Shown here: positions 1-11,549 of the stretch, piece by piece
Position numbering within the stretch: position 1 is the stretch's first letter
Layout of the letters: every line of letters starts with the position of its first letter
Assembly: GCA_001792895.1 (NCBI GenBank)
Contig: MARA01000037.1
Coordinates: 1-64,000 of the forward strand
DNA length: 64,000 nt
Source of the DNA: Lentinus brumalis
Taxonomy: Eukaryota; Basidiomycota; Agaricomycetes; Polyporales; Polyporaceae
Direction: 5' to 3'
Notes under the pieces: model-generated
What the model was told of the DNA's origin: nothing
Database searches by the model: none
Seen by the model: the letters and a program-made list of their open reading frames with translations, nothing else
Program-made: the position numbers and the translations under genes

Positions 1-168
1 GATGGTGCTGATGCCCTGCTTAAGGACCGTGTCGTCGTCGTCGTCAATGACAGACGTGTCAGGAGTGGACCGAGTCGACGCTCCCGCGCTGAACATGGGC
101 GAGACGGTCGTGCTGGGCGTCATCGACGCGGAATGCGCTGCTCTCGTGCGACCGCGCGTGATGGCCAT
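1..168 (-). CDS. N-terminus of an unrecognised protein, cut by the window edge
   Basis: Reading leftward on the minus strand from an ATG at 168-166 gives 56 open codons that run off the window. The peptide begins MAITRGRTRA, is rich in Ser and Thr, and holds a run of five Asp at about residues 42-46 followed by TVLKQGIST. The low-complexity, serine-rich start with an acidic patch is typical of a disordered N-terminus of a fungal regulatory or membrane protein. Too little is visible to name it. The upstream sequence contains no longer open frame in this phase. The plus-strand frame through the same DNA is Arg/Val-rich and looks like a shadow. Confidence 0.5.
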   Translation of the reverse strand, partial: MAITRGRTRAAHSASMTPSTTVSPMFSAGASTRSTPDTSVIDDDDDTVLKQGISTI

Positions 169-412
169 GGTGGTTGGGGTCAGGCGCAGACAGGGGGATG
201 CGGGGGGAAGGTGGTCAAGTTTTGCGTGGCTACGGAGACGCGACGCGACAAGACGCGCTTTGAACCTTATTAATGGGCGCGCTTTGCCGAGCGGTTTTTG
301 AGCACACGATCACGTGCCAGTTCAATTACAATTCAAAACCGCGCAGGGATTGTAAGGACGTCGACGGCGATGATCAGATTCATGACGAAGGATATACTCA
401 GACCGGTAGCTT
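169..412. other. Intergenic, between two minus-strand genes
   Basis: About 240 bp between the start of the leftmost gene and the stop of the epimerase fusion. It should hold the 3' UTR of the epimerase gene and the promoter of the leftmost gene. No feature was recognised in it. Confidence 0.5.
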
Positions 413-3400
413 TCAACACAGGAAGCTGAAGACGAGGGCGGATTGAATGATAGTCAATGCTGCTCTGACCTGGTTGTTCATCATCTCCTCCCTCGCCGGT
501 GCGTCGCCCCAGACACCGCAAAACCAGTCGAACCGCATGCCTATCAGCGTATACTCCCCACGCTCCCACAGTCCGACCAATCTGCCCCATTCTGAGAAGA
601 TCCTGATGAACGCACCCTCGATGATTGCGCAAAGCCATCGCACGCCTCGGACGGTCGTCCACATGTGCCGAACCCGGTCAGGGTGGAGGACAAGGTGACG
701 GAGGATATCATGCGTGACGTTGGACAGTAGGATCGATAGAGCAAGAATCGGACCGGCGCGGAGGATGCGAAGGCCCCGGAGAGATCGAACGCCACGACGA
801 TGCAGCCAGCGAACATGACAAGGCAACAGACGAGTAGCGACTCTGCCGCGTTTGGAGTGATGTCGCGATACGAGTGCTCCGGGTAGAGTCTCATCAACCC
901 GCCGTCCCCCTTGTACCACATGTAGAACCTCCAATAGGACCTGCGGCCCCCGTTCCACCACGGGTGCGTCACCTTCACGTTGGGCGCGCTGTAGAAAGGT
1001 TTACGACCTTCCGCGACGGAGAAGTCCCGCTTCCTGCGACAGTAGTCAATGTCCTCGCCGCCGCCGGTCTTGGGGAACTGGAGACTGAAGACCACCCCAT
1101 CAAGCACATTGCGTCGTGCAATGAGATTCGCAGTGACTCCCCACGGGACGTCCTCCGAGATTTTCTCAGCGATGTCCCAGAAGAATGTGACTCCTGCGAG
1201 GTGGACGGCGGTAGTGAAGATGGTGTCAGCCGAAGGGAAGTACGCACTCCCCACGAAGCCGGCGGCATCTGGATGTGCGCGGATGGCGTTCTCAGCCTCG
1301 ACGAGAAGACCTGACTCTGGGGTGACATCGTCGTCGAGGAAGTGGACCCACTCGGCCGCGGACTCCTGGAGGCCTCTGTTGCGAGAGGCAGATGCGCCCA
1401 GGTTCTTTGCGTTGATTCTGATGCGGACGTCCGGGCGGCGACCATACTTCTCAAGGAGCTCGTGGATGTGAGGCGAGCATGGATTGTCTACGATGATTAT
1501 GAACATGACTTCGCAGGTAGGCGAGGGTCGGAGGGAGAGGAAGGCGTTGATATAGTGCATGTCGACGCGGTAGCACGGTATGACGACGTCCAGCGTGAGT
1601 TTACGCGCGAGTTCTGGCTCGGGATCCCGACAACGCAACCATGCTGCGACGACGTTCGTAGCGTTGTCCAGTGGTCTGATAGTCCAACCGGTTGCGTGGA
1701 TTTTGTTGTACCGGGCTGCGCTGCTGCCACCTAGTCCGTTGTGGATACGGGAAGGGATCATAGTGGAGGCGCCCCACCGTCGGTAGAGCTGGTACAGGAA
1801 GGGGTCGCCGTCCTGGTTGGTGAAGGCATCCGGTACGACCTCGCCGTGGAAGATGTCTAGGTGGGTGCGGTGGACGACGGGGAACGTGGGCATTCCAGGG
1901 AAGGACGTGTCCGTGAACGCGACACAACCGACGCCGTGCGGTAGCCTGAGATCATGATCCTGCACAGAGAGTTCGGTGAAGGTGCGGTGTATGCACGACA
2001 TCCAGTTCGCGTCTTGTAAGACGACGTCATCACCCATCAGGACGTAGTAGTCGCACTTATCCTCGTATGCTCTCCGTGCGGCGTCGCGCCAGAGGGCGCA
2101 CACATGCCCGCGGGGGTGCGCGCACGGTGGAAGGGTGGTGACATCGGCGAATCCATGGTCTCGAAGGATGGGCTCCGCTGCGTTCCCTCCCCCCAATTGC
2201 CAAAGGAACGCATCGTCTTCGTCGATGGCGAAGTATACACGCACCCTGTATCTTTCGCCTAGACGTGAGACGTCATCGACCGTAGTCGTCCTCAATGAGC
2301 GGGCGAAGCGTGCGAGATTGTCCAAGCAATCCTGTTGTGTGCGCGAACCACGTGAAGTAATTGGGAGGAGGATTGCGAACGTGATGGCATCGGCAGCAAG
2401 ATTGACCATGTCGCTTTTCTGCAGAGTGCGGAGGAAAGTGGCTCGTTCCGGCTCACCCAAGGAGGATGCTCTCGCCTCGATCTCGCCTCTTATCCATTCG
2501 CCAGTGCTCCGCATGCCCTCAGCCAAGGTGAACTCGGGCTCCCACCCCAGCGTCGCCCGGACGAAGGTGTTGTCCGAATTCCGCGAACTAACACCGAGGG
2601 GCCTCTCGAGCAGGTGATGGTAGGAAATGGTGTGTGGATCGAGCCCGGCGACTTCGACGGCCATATCCGCAAGTCGCTGTATGGAGACCGCGTGCTCGGA
2701 TCCGATGTTGACCGGGGTCGAGCAATCGGAAGCCAAGAGACGCAGTACCGCTTCTACGGCGTCGTCAATGAAGCAGAAGCTACGCCTCTGAGTCCCATCA
2801 CCCCATACTTCGACAGAAAGGTCGCCGATCAGCTGGGCGGCGATAGCCTTGCGGAGGACAGCGGCTGGAGCCTTCTCCCGACCACCGTACCAGGTCCCCC
2901 ATGGACCAAAGACGTTGTGGAAGCGGGCGATCCGGATTTGTAGTAGAGAGGCGTGCTGAGAGAGCACGAGCTCGCTAACCAGCTTCTCCAAGCCGTAAAG
3001 GCCTTGAGGATGGGGAGGAGGATCCTTCCATACGTCTCCCTCCGAGAGAGAGACATCGGTACCCGTGGCCTGTAGCGACTGCGGATAGACGCACGCAGAC
3101 GACGCATAGAAGAAGCCCCGCACGCCGGCGGCCTTTGATGCAGCCAGAAGGTTGAGAGTCATCGTGTGGTTTTCCTGGTAGATGATGAAATCGTTGTCGG
3201 CGTGTATGATTCCCATGCCGCCCATCGTGGCGGCGAAGTGGAGTACAACACTGACGCCTCGGACGGCCTCAGCACAGATCAAGGGGTCGCATAGATTGCC
3301 TACGACGACCTCGCCTACAGCTGGCTGGCCAGAGGAGGGATAGGGTACGATATCTGCGACGCGGAGGCGGTAATCTTCGGCATGGAGGCGTCTGGCGATG

Positions 3401-3505
3401 TGGCCACCCTGCTGGTGGTTAATATGGTGTAAGCACGAGATACTAAGGACGTACGATGAACCCGTGTCCACCGGTGATGAGAATGAGGTCTTCCTTGCTC
3501 AGCAT
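413..3505 (-). CDS. GDP-mannose 3,5-epimerase-like domain fused to two glycosyltransferase-like domains and a hydrophobic tail
   Basis: Exon 1 is 3505-3455 (MLSKEDLILITGGHGFI). A 46 nt intron (3454-3409, GTACGT...CAG) is removed and exon 2 starts at 3408, giving a Rossmann motif GGHGFIGGH. Residues ~1-335 match GDP-mannose 3,5-epimerase closely: SSAC (C123), YGLEK (Y155, K159), RFHN, GREKAP (K196) and WGDGTQ are all present, as in the plant enzyme that makes GDP-L-galactose. Residues ~355-610 form a glycosyltransferase-like domain with GDD at 476-478. Residues ~620-860 are GT2-like: VVIPCYR, NLGASASRN, LDDD (709-711) and GGGED. A hydrophobic stretch begins at ~875. The frame breaks in a run of four C at 774-777 (G on the coding strand). 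One added base continues the protein through a second hydrophobic segment to the stop at 415-413, for 1015 aa. Fungi normally lack this epimerase. The product is probably a membrane-anchored enzyme that makes and uses an L-sugar nucleotide; the substrate is inferred. Divergent from the next gene. Confidence 0.85.
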
Positions 3506-4360
3506 AAGTGTACGCGCAGTCGCGAAGTCTGGGAGCGGGGGAGCGGGAGAGAGCAAGGAGGGTTTGCCCTGGAACTCGAATATCGGACAGAATTGCGGAG
3601 AATATGAGGCTCTGCCGCTGGGAATACATCGCCTCCACCGTTCCGACCTGATCATCCTTACCGCTTTCTGGAGGCGTCCCACGTCATGTCTTGAGACATT
3701 GTGACCGCCTCCACCATCATCAAAGTTCCAGCCGCAAGGGGAGGTGCCGGAGAACCGCTGGGTCTCTATCGATAGGCCATAAAAACAGCATGCGGTCGAA
3801 AAGCTTGGGAAGAATATCAGCCCATACATTTGGTGGAGAGTCTCCGAGAGACGAGTCGAGTTGGAGGAGACCGAGGCGCCTCCTACCGCAGCAACAACGT
3901 AGGGCGCTGTGATGTTTCCTGAGGGCCCTTCGAATGTGGCCTAGTTTCTCAGAGCCGGAGATGCGTATGTGGTTCAACCTGTTGTTGGAGGAGTCAGAAC
4001 ATCCGCTATCAGTGGCGAGATGCGGCAAGCTTGGGCCCGGGCCTCGAAATGAATGACGCTCGTTCAGGGCATGGGTCGGCATGGCCTGACAAGGACGGCT
4101 GAGTTGCAGAAGTGCTCGATGGTGCAGAAGAGATCAAATAAGTGAATGGAATACGTGATATCCCTGCCGAAGTCCCGGTCAGGCGACTGCGCGAAACGGA
4201 GGAAGGAAGAGGGTTGACCGCTCGAGGTCGTAGCAGTCTCCCGCCCCAGCCAATCCTCTACGTGCTCGGTGCCTCCGTCTCCACAGCAGCGGTGAGTGTC
4301 CCGTCTGCGGACTCAAGCTTAGGACCCTGCCAACGATCAACGTTAGTACAATTCCGCACC
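3506..4360. promoter_or_regulatory. Shared upstream region of the divergent glycan-enzyme pair
   Basis: About 850 bp separates the start codons of the epimerase fusion (minus) and the methyltransferase-GT8 fusion (plus), with no convincing gene inside. An open frame runs upstream of each start: minus-strand codons to ~3829 and plus-strand codons from 4142. These extensions are low in recognisable motifs and are read here as 5' leader. The layout allows co-regulation of both genes. No specific operator was recognised. Confidence 0.5.
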
Positions 4361-5982
4361 ATGCAGCAGAACAAACCCTTGCCGGATTATGAGTTCACCC
4401 CCTCCCAAGACTGGTTCTCCTTCAACATCGACACCTGGCGATCCCTCTTCCCTCGCGTAGCGGCACGCACACCCCGCATTCTCGAGATTGGCTCTTGGGA
4501 GGGACGGTCCGCGGTCTTCCTTCTCACCGAGCTGTGCCGCGAGGGCGGCGAGCTTGTATCGATCGACCACTTCGACTTGATGACCACCGAGGCGGGTCGG
4601 GAGCGTTACCGCAAGCTGACGCACAACCTCTCCCTTACCGGCGTGGCTTTCCGTATCATAGACGAGTTCAGTGTGCCGGGCCTCATGACCCTGCTGAAGG
4701 AGGAGATGTCGGCAACGGAGCCCGGGTTCGACTGGGTTTACGTGGACGGGTCGCACGAAGCGGACGACACCTTCCTCGACGGAGAGTTGGCATGGCGGTT
4801 GGCAAGGAAGGGAGCGGTGGTCGTCTTCGACGATTACCTTTGGGACAAGGAACCGGAGGAGAGTATGCATCACCCGAAGCGAGGCATTGATGCGTTCCTC
4901 GTCCTACACTCAGGCCAGTTCACACTCCTCTCCTCGTCCACGCAGTACCAAGTCATCCTTCAGAAGACCACCGACATGCGCATCGGGTTCCTCACCAAGG
5001 ACAAGGGGCCGGACTCAAAGGAGATGCTCGAGGGCGCACTCAACTACGGCGTCCATGTCGCGCTGGCCATCGACGAGGACTACGCTATGGCGGCAGCAGT
5101 CGCTATTCGAAGCGCTTCCAGGCACACCACTGGACGAGTTACGTTCTACGTCGTAGGAAAAGACCTCTCAGAGGAGACCAAAGCGAAGCTGCAAGGATGT
5201 GTCACTGCGGAGCACGAGAAGACGATGGTATTCATTGACTTACCTCGCCACCACTCTCCGCTTTCCGGAGAGATTGCGTTTCCTGACGAGTTGACATGGG
5301 GCAAGCTCGCAATCATCGATCTTCTCCCGATCGAGCGGGTGCTCTACATCGACGCCGACGTCCTTGTGCGCGGGACCTGAGGGTGCTGTGGGACACAGAC
5401 ATGGGAGGCAAACCGCTCGCTGCGGCTCCAGACGTCGGACTTCCGAACGGTCACGATGCGGACGGCCTGAGGAACATCCCGTACTTCAATGCAGGGGTTC
5501 TGCTCATGGACCTCACTCATATCCGAGCAGGGCAATCCGCGCTCCATGTCCTCGTCGGGAAGCTGAAGGACTCTTCCCACAAGGATCAAGATGTGTTGAA
5601 CGTCCACTTCAAGGGAGACTGGCTGGCGCTCTCCCTGAAGTGGAACGCACAGGGTCTCGGCACGTACGCTCGGTATCGCACTCCCCAGCGCGACGCGCTC
5701 GATCTGAAGGCGATGGAAGGCCCGAAGATCGTCCATTTCACAGGACCCTTGCACCCTAGCATGGCAGACGTCCTCAACCCCTTCGTCCAACCGTACACAA
5801 GTAAGCCGTGGGGTTACGCTGGAGCCCCAGGCCACCCTTACGCGGACGACTGGTGGAGCGTCTTGGAGGAGACCGCCTGGGGAGGCTGGAAAATCTCTTG
5901 TGGGTACGTCGCCCTATGCGAGAAGAAGAAAGAGGAGAGTATCAGTGCTGCAGTCGACGCGTTCCGGAAGAAGTTCGTCTAG
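4361..5982 (+). CDS. Class I methyltransferase fused to a GT8 glycosyltransferase
   Basis: Start MQQNKPLPDY at 4361. An in-frame ATG at 4142 exists, but its extra 73 codons are low-complexity. Residues ~35-200 are an S-adenosylmethionine-dependent methyltransferase domain: EIGSWEGRSA (42-51), SIDHFD, YVDGSHEADD (127-136) and VVFDDYLW, resembling the Methyltransf_24 group. Residues ~230-500 are GT8 (glycogenin/LgtC type): VALAIDEDY, the metal-binding DAD (331-333), FNAGVLLMD, DQDVLN and HFTGPLHP. The frame breaks in the GGG at 5372-5374, just after DADVLVRG; one added G continues straight into DLRVLWDTD and the rest of the GT8 fold to the stop at 5980-5982 (540 aa). The missing base is in the part that would complete the sugar-donor site, so the gene is either a sequencing error or recently dead. 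No intron is needed. Likely role: transfer and methylation of a hexose on a glycan, together with the divergent neighbour. Confidence 0.85.
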
Positions 5983-6787
5983 TCGCGATTTTCGGTTGTC
6001 GCAAGGCTGCTAGTGATCGTGAGTCCTCTCGGTTAACAGTGACAATGATGTGTGTTATACTTACGGCACACCTTCCTTGTCAGGACTGGAGGTGGATCTG
6101 AGAGATTTCCATCGAACTAGGCCTGTGGCGGTTAACGAGGGAGCTTGCACGATGCACAAGTCAACTCCGACTCAGGCGCTTCACTGTTACGCATGTATCC
6201 TCATGGACCCCCGTACTCAGTACTCTACACTGATCGACTGATATGTCCCTCGCGCTATAATCATCACGTTGGGATAGACGAACTTGACGTGCCATAGTAT
6301 GCTCTGTAGCAGATTAAATGTCGGAATTCTTTGTTCTCGACGCTCAACTTGACTCCACCTGCAGAAGTCCAGTCTTCGCTGCTTCGTGGACGAGCTCAGA
6401 TGCAGCTCAGATACAGCTCAGATACAGAACAAGAGAGTGCAGAGGCGATAGATGATTAGTATACACTACAGAACAGAGTTAAATAGGAACGTGATAAGAC
6501 AACAGGTATCCGCAGCTCGTCTCCGCAAAAGAGACCTAGTGAGAGAGATCGTCCTCCGCCTGCGACCCAGAGAGTACTAAGATACAGATCTACGTATATG
6601 CTATGCGGAGTAAAATATCGATTGAGCGATGACTGCAGCGAGATCCAACAAAACAGATAACACATCGGAAGACAGACAGAGAGACGAGCATGTAGCAGAC
6701 GGGGTGAGGGATGCGGGGTACGGGGTACGGGTGCGAGACGAGTATGCGAGACGAGCGGAAGGGAACAGAACGCATGACACAAGCCAG
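5983..6787. other. Intergenic, convergent 3' ends
   Basis: About 800 bp between the stop of the GT8 fusion (plus) and the stop of the LDB gene (minus), expected to hold both 3' UTRs. It includes an 11-bp triplet repeat at 6393-6425. No gene was recognised. Confidence 0.6.
6393..6425. repeat. Short tandem repeat, 11 bp x 3
   Basis: Three adjacent copies of agctcagatac; the first copy has gc for the final ac. Simple minisatellite in intergenic DNA. Confidence 0.8.
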
Positions 6788-9700
6788 TCAGTGACAGTCC
6801 GCGCGCTGGCGGAGGCAGCCAGTTTTATGACCCTTGTGTCCGTCCCGTTTCCGAGCGTTCTTCTTCGCTGGCGGCTGATCCGTATGCGCGGTGGTCGGCG
6901 AGTCTTCCCCTGACCGCGCGGGCGGTGCTTTGCGCTTGAGCGATGCGTTTGCCATCGACGGTGTGGTAGGACCCCCGGGCGTGGGCGCAGAAGCTGGCGT
7001 TGACGCCTGTGCAACCGGGGTCGAGCCTGATGCTTGGGGTGGCTGCGGTGCAGCTTTCGCCTGCTTCGAAGCACCTTCGCCCTGTGAGGCACCTTGCGTC
7101 TCAACAGGGGGTGGTGCGTGCGACGGGCCCGGCATGTTCCCCGGGGTGCCGAACGAAGTGGACGGGCCAAGGCTTGCGCCGGGACACCATTGGGACCTTC
7201 AGGAAATGGTGACGGACCTGCGCCATTGCCGGCGAAACCATCAACACCGTTAGGGCCTAATGGGCCGCCACCGAGAGCACGCTCTCGTCGGATCTTGTCA
7301 GCGTACGCACTTAGAGCGTCTGCGATACAGATCATTGTAATGAGTCAAGAGTACACGATGCTGCCGCATGCTTACTCACCGACGGGCCCCATCTTGTTCG
7401 AGACGGAGAAGTGGATGAGGTCGGACATTTGCGCGACACTCTCCGCAAGCTGCAATAACAATCTTGGCGCTAGGCCATTAACGAGTGTAAGACAGTCACG
7501 CACCTCTAGACATCGCATCGTGGCTTGTGGGATGCCGAACGCATTGATCGGTTCAGCGGGAATAATAGCGTGGTCTATGAGGTACCGGGGTTCCTCGTAT
7601 CTGGTCGGGTCGTACCTTCCTGCCTCATCCGCGCCGTTCGGATTACCGGTCGGAGAAGGCATTATTCTCGGAGAGTCGGGTATCCGTTCGCCGACGATTG
7701 AGTCAAACGCGATGTACTTGTCGTGAAAGAACGCGTCGAACTGCAACCTCTCGAACATCAGATCGTAATTCAGAGCAATCGCAGGCATCCCGGCGGAACG
7801 TGGCGGTGGTGGGTTTGCTCCAGGTTGCACGATGATCTCAGCGGTGAACGGTCCGCGAAGGGTGATGCTGTAGCCGTTCGTGTATCGGAATGTCCATGCA
7901 GCATTCGGGCACTCGACGATCGCGCGCGAGGGATTGATGAGCCGCTCTCGTGCGCCGTCGATAGTGATTGTCTGGGATTTGACTCCGGACTGCGCCGTCA
8001 CGCAGAAGAATCGCGGGAAGATAGGATAGGCGATTTCTATGTCCGGGTGTGAGCAAACTAGGCAAGGAGCTAGAGTGTCCCAGACTCACCAAATGGCTTC
8101 GCCTCGACCTGCTGGTTGTCCTTCCAGAGTGTGAGCTTGATAGTGGCCTTCTCTGAAAAGTACATCTGCACGACACGGTTCCAATACGACATTTTCAACC
8201 GCTGCAAAAGTATGAGCTCATACGTTCGGACTTGAGCAGGAGTATCTGACCTCATTGTTATCCTGCGCTAACTGACCGCTGAACTGTAATATTCGCCCAA
8301 AGCATTGTCCAAATCCTACAGGGTATATGCTGTCACAGACGCAGGATTGTCAGTAGGCGCATACGGGAATGACAACGCGTACACTCACGAGGACTGCCTC
8401 GTAGATTGAGGCCCGATTTGTGCTGGAGCAGTCGCTGGCCCCGGCGCTGGGGCAGGTACTGGTGCTGGTGCTGGTGCTGGTGCTGGCGCATGGGCAGGGA
8501 CAGGAGCTGGCGTGGGCTGACGTCTCTCCGGAGCTGTAGCAGGCTGAGCCGGTGAAGGAGCAGAGCTAGTTGACGCTGTCGGCCCAGCAATACCCGCCGG
8601 CGCACCCGAACCCGTACCAGGTCGCGGGGCGATCTGCATTGAATGGGTCCCTGGCGGCGCAGTGGCCGGTGACTGGGCAGGTGGATGGGACGGACCTTGA
8701 GGGCTTTGACTAGAGGGCGGAGGAGGAATCCTCGCAGGTGGAGGCATACCAGAAGTGCTCACAGGTATCGATGCTTGCGAAACACGGGGTGTGCGAGAAG
8801 GTGCGCGCGGTATGGGAGACTGTCGGTGCACAGCCTGTGGTTGAGATTGCGGTCGTGGCACGCCAGTGGATGGATGCATTTGCGGTGGGCGGGGGGAATG
8901 TTGTGTCGGAAGATTCGGTTGGGACTGGGACATAGAAAACCCAGCGTGGGGGCCGTTATGAGAGGGCGGTCGTGGGGGGACACCTGCTCCTGGACCCATG
9001 CCATACGAGCCTGAGGCGAAGCCTTCGCCTCCACCTCCCATCCCGATGACTTGCGCTGGAGTCAAGGGCCCAGAAGCATCCATGGACGGCCCTCGCTGAG
9101 GCATATCTCCGCCGGGGTTGTGAGGTGCAGGTGAGGGGACCATGTTGTAGTGCGCGTTGCCCATGCTGTTCATCTGCATACGCGGGAGCTGTGGTTGCAT
9201 GGGAGGATTCTGATAATTCATGAACATGGAGTTGTCGGGGCTCATCTGCGCTCGAGGCCCAGTCTGTTGGGGAGGCATGGGATTACCTGCCATCCCGCCT
9301 GCCATGTTCGGCTGCTGCTGTCCAGGGGACTGCTGGTGCTGGTGCTGGTGCGGCATAGACATCGAGTTCGCGAACGCGTTGTGTTGCATAGACTGCGGGA
9401 TCCCATGCGCGTGCGGATGGGTCTGCGGCTGTCCCAGCGGCGGCATGAGCTGCTGCCCTGACGCCGTCCGCGCGTGAGGCGGGAGCCCGTTCGCGCCCTG
9501 CATCTGTCCCGCCCGGCCCATCGGCAACCCATGCTCTCTGGCGACATTCCACCTCCCTGCGACGAGGACTGCTGGTGCTGCCGCATCTGCATCTGCATCT
9601 GCATCTGCTGCTGCGTCATCCCTCGCATTGCGTTCATTACGGGCTGCCCGTTCATCCCCATACCACCCGCCATGATCCCTGGCTGCATCCCTGGCATCCC

Positions 9701-10114
9701 ATGCGCCCCCGCCTGCCCCACCATCGGCTGCGACTGCACGCGTCGGATGGCTTGCATGTTCGTCCCAGCGAGTCCGGCCATGCTCTGGAGCTGGCTCGGA
9801 GCGAGTCCGGCCATGTGAGAAGGACCCGCGCCTCCAGCGGGGTTCAGCGCGGGTCCGTTGGGGTGCTGGCCCATATACACCGGGCGACGGCCTGGCTGCA
9901 TACTGAGGGGGTAGTTAGGATTGGAGGCGCCTGGCTGACCGCCCATGAGTCCGAGACCGGGGTTGCCGCCTTGGGTGTTTTGGAGGAGGGCCATGTTGTG
10001 CGGCATGGTCTGCTGGCCTTGCTGTGGTTGCGGTTGCATGTACTGCTGGCCCATGAGGCCGGGGTGCATGTTGGGGACGCCTCCACGAAGCATGTCGGGA
10101 TGAGGGACGTTCAT
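6788..10114 (-). CDS. LIM-domain-binding protein (LDB; PtaB/Mfg1/Adn1 type), full-length copy
   Basis: Five exons: 10114-8389, 8329-8251, 8201-8090, 8036-7380, 7319-6788, with introns of 49-60 nt. Predicted 1035 aa. Residues 1-575 are disordered Met/Gln/Pro/Gly-rich sequence with Gln-Met repeats and a Pro-Ala stretch. Residues ~580-860 are the conserved LIM-binding core: LQFSGQLAQ, TLWKDNQQVEAKPF, FFCVTAQSGVKS, DGARERL, WTFRYTNGY and LRGPFTAEI. The Pro-rich tail ends in two basic clusters (LKRKAPP; PPAKKNARKR) that look like nuclear localisation signals. Such proteins are nuclear adaptors; in ascomycetes they partner Flo8/SomA-type factors in adhesion and filament growth. The frame breaks twice in homopolymers: CCC at 9528-9530 (repeat copy 5 has CCCC) and GGG at 7181-7183. 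One added base at each makes all exon phases fit. The start MNVPHPDM (10114) was chosen; an in-frame ATG at 10183 would add 23 residues. Exon 1 forms the left edge of the tandem array. Confidence 0.85.
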
Positions 10115-10598
10115 GACGAGACGAGCGAGAAGTTCACCGACGCGAGGGCCAAGACGCGATGTCGCATGCAGGAGGCAGACCACAGTGAGACACAGAGACT
10201 AGCCGCAGACAAAGCAAGGGCGCCGCGGAAGACGACGACAGAGGGATTTAAGGCCTCGAGGACGTCGAGGACGTCGAGGACGACGGAGAGCGAGGAAGGG
10301 AAAGTTGAGTCGCGTTGTGGCAGACGCACTCACACGCTTGAGCGACGGCACTGCTTCCACGCCACGAGCCCATCGCCTGCCCCGATGACCCCGCATTCCT
10401 TCCCGACTTTGCCCTCGTTCTCGTCTGCTCATGACCGACATCTCTTAGAAGTCCTCGTGATGACCGCTGCCCAGTAATCCACCCAAAATTCGCGGGGTTT
10501 GGCTCGTTCGCCATGCCAGAATGCTTCCGCGCCGAGGGTATGTATGTCGCGCGCGTATCTACGAGATCCGACATCGTAGCCGGCCCCGAGTCCCGCAG
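10115..10598 (-). promoter_or_regulatory. LDB proximal promoter (copy 1)
   Basis: About 480 bp upstream of the LDB start is shared by all five LDB copies and ends where spacer S begins. It includes a 9-bp minisatellite (10256-10282, tcgaggacg x3). Equivalent segments are 19561-20067, 29005-29512, 38444-38937 and 48430-48944. Being duplicated with each first exon, it may drive transcription from every unit. No TATA box was identified. Confidence 0.5.
10256..10282. repeat. 9-bp minisatellite in the LDB promoter
   Basis: Three perfect copies of tcgaggacg. The same three copies occur in the promoter of each of the other four LDB copies, so the number has not changed since duplication. Confidence 0.85.
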
Positions 10599-11549
10599 CC
10601 CTCTCTGCACTCCACCAGGCCTGCACTCCTCTGTCCTCTCTCGCTGCTCTCCACCGCTCTCTCTCCAGGCGCCCCCCCCCGCCCTGTCCAAGAGCTCTCA
10701 TTGGCTCATGTCCCGCTCTCGACACCGCCGTCGCCCTCCTTCGACCTCGCTCAACCACGCTCTGGCCGCACTCGTTGCCCGTACTCAGCCGCCTCGAGCC
10801 CAGTGCGCACACCGCGTAGACGTGTTCGTATTTCGCGTATACACAATGTAGTAAGCACCCGAATGCACCTTTTCTCAAACATGCCATGTCCCTCCGCTGC
10901 AAATCTCACTTCAACTCGCCGTCCTGCCGCCTCCCCACTTCGAAGGATACGTGAGTGCCCTCACCAACTTTCAGCGTGCGCACTCAAAGCAGTTCCCGGC
11001 CACGCTCCCCTCACGATCACTCCGTCTGCTGCTGTTATTTCTACGCCACCTCTCATAGCCGGCCTGCGTCGACACGAGTGCATCCGCCGCGTGCACGCCG
11101 CAGACCGCGGTCTCCACCACAAAGCAAAAATCCTCGCTCGCTCGCCGTGCACCTCCCCCGCGCCATCGAGAACCTTTCAGAGCATACCAGCCCATCCCCC
11201 GCGACATCGGAGACAGTCTGCGCCGCGACCCCGCCGCAATACGGCCCGCTGCATCGTGTTCTAGCAGCGCGGCGACAAAGTACGCGCACCCCGGCCGCGT
11301 ATCGCAACGCATACACGCGCAGCCGTATGCGTTCGATAGCCACATGCTGTATGAACACGGCGATATGCGCCCCGTGCGCAGGGGACAACGGTACGTCGCG
11401 CCATCCTCGAATTACCGCGCGCTCACCCACAAATCCGCAGGTATCTCACCCCGCAGAGCTCCAGACGCGTCCCGACACAGCGTCCCGACACGCCTGCACC
11501 TCCCGGGACCGTACGAGCCGGTCTCGCGCCAATCCGCGGACCTCGAGAA

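Noticed and set aside
721..860. Second intron near the 3' end of the epimerase fusion
   Set aside because: No AG acceptor is available between the two frames in the region where they must join; a one-base loss in the G run fits exactly.
3506..3829. N-terminal extension of the epimerase fusion upstream of 3505
   Set aside because: Epimerases of this family start a few residues before the GGHGFIG motif; the extension is low-complexity and looks like leader sequence.
4142..4360. N-terminal extension of the methyltransferase-GT8 gene from the ATG at 4142
   Set aside because: The 73 extra codons have no motif, and the conserved domain begins after the ATG at 4361; more likely 5' leader.
5375..5380. 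True C-terminus at the TGA at 5378 in the GT8 gene
   Set aside because: The GT8 fold continues without a gap in the next frame, and one base in the adjacent G run accounts for the stop.
9150..9818. Plus-strand His/Leu-rich and Cys/Trp-rich frames across the LDB first exon (also in copies 2-5)
   Set aside because: They are antisense shadows of Met/Gln-rich codons and CTGGTG/CATCTG repeats of the LDB exon on the minus strand.
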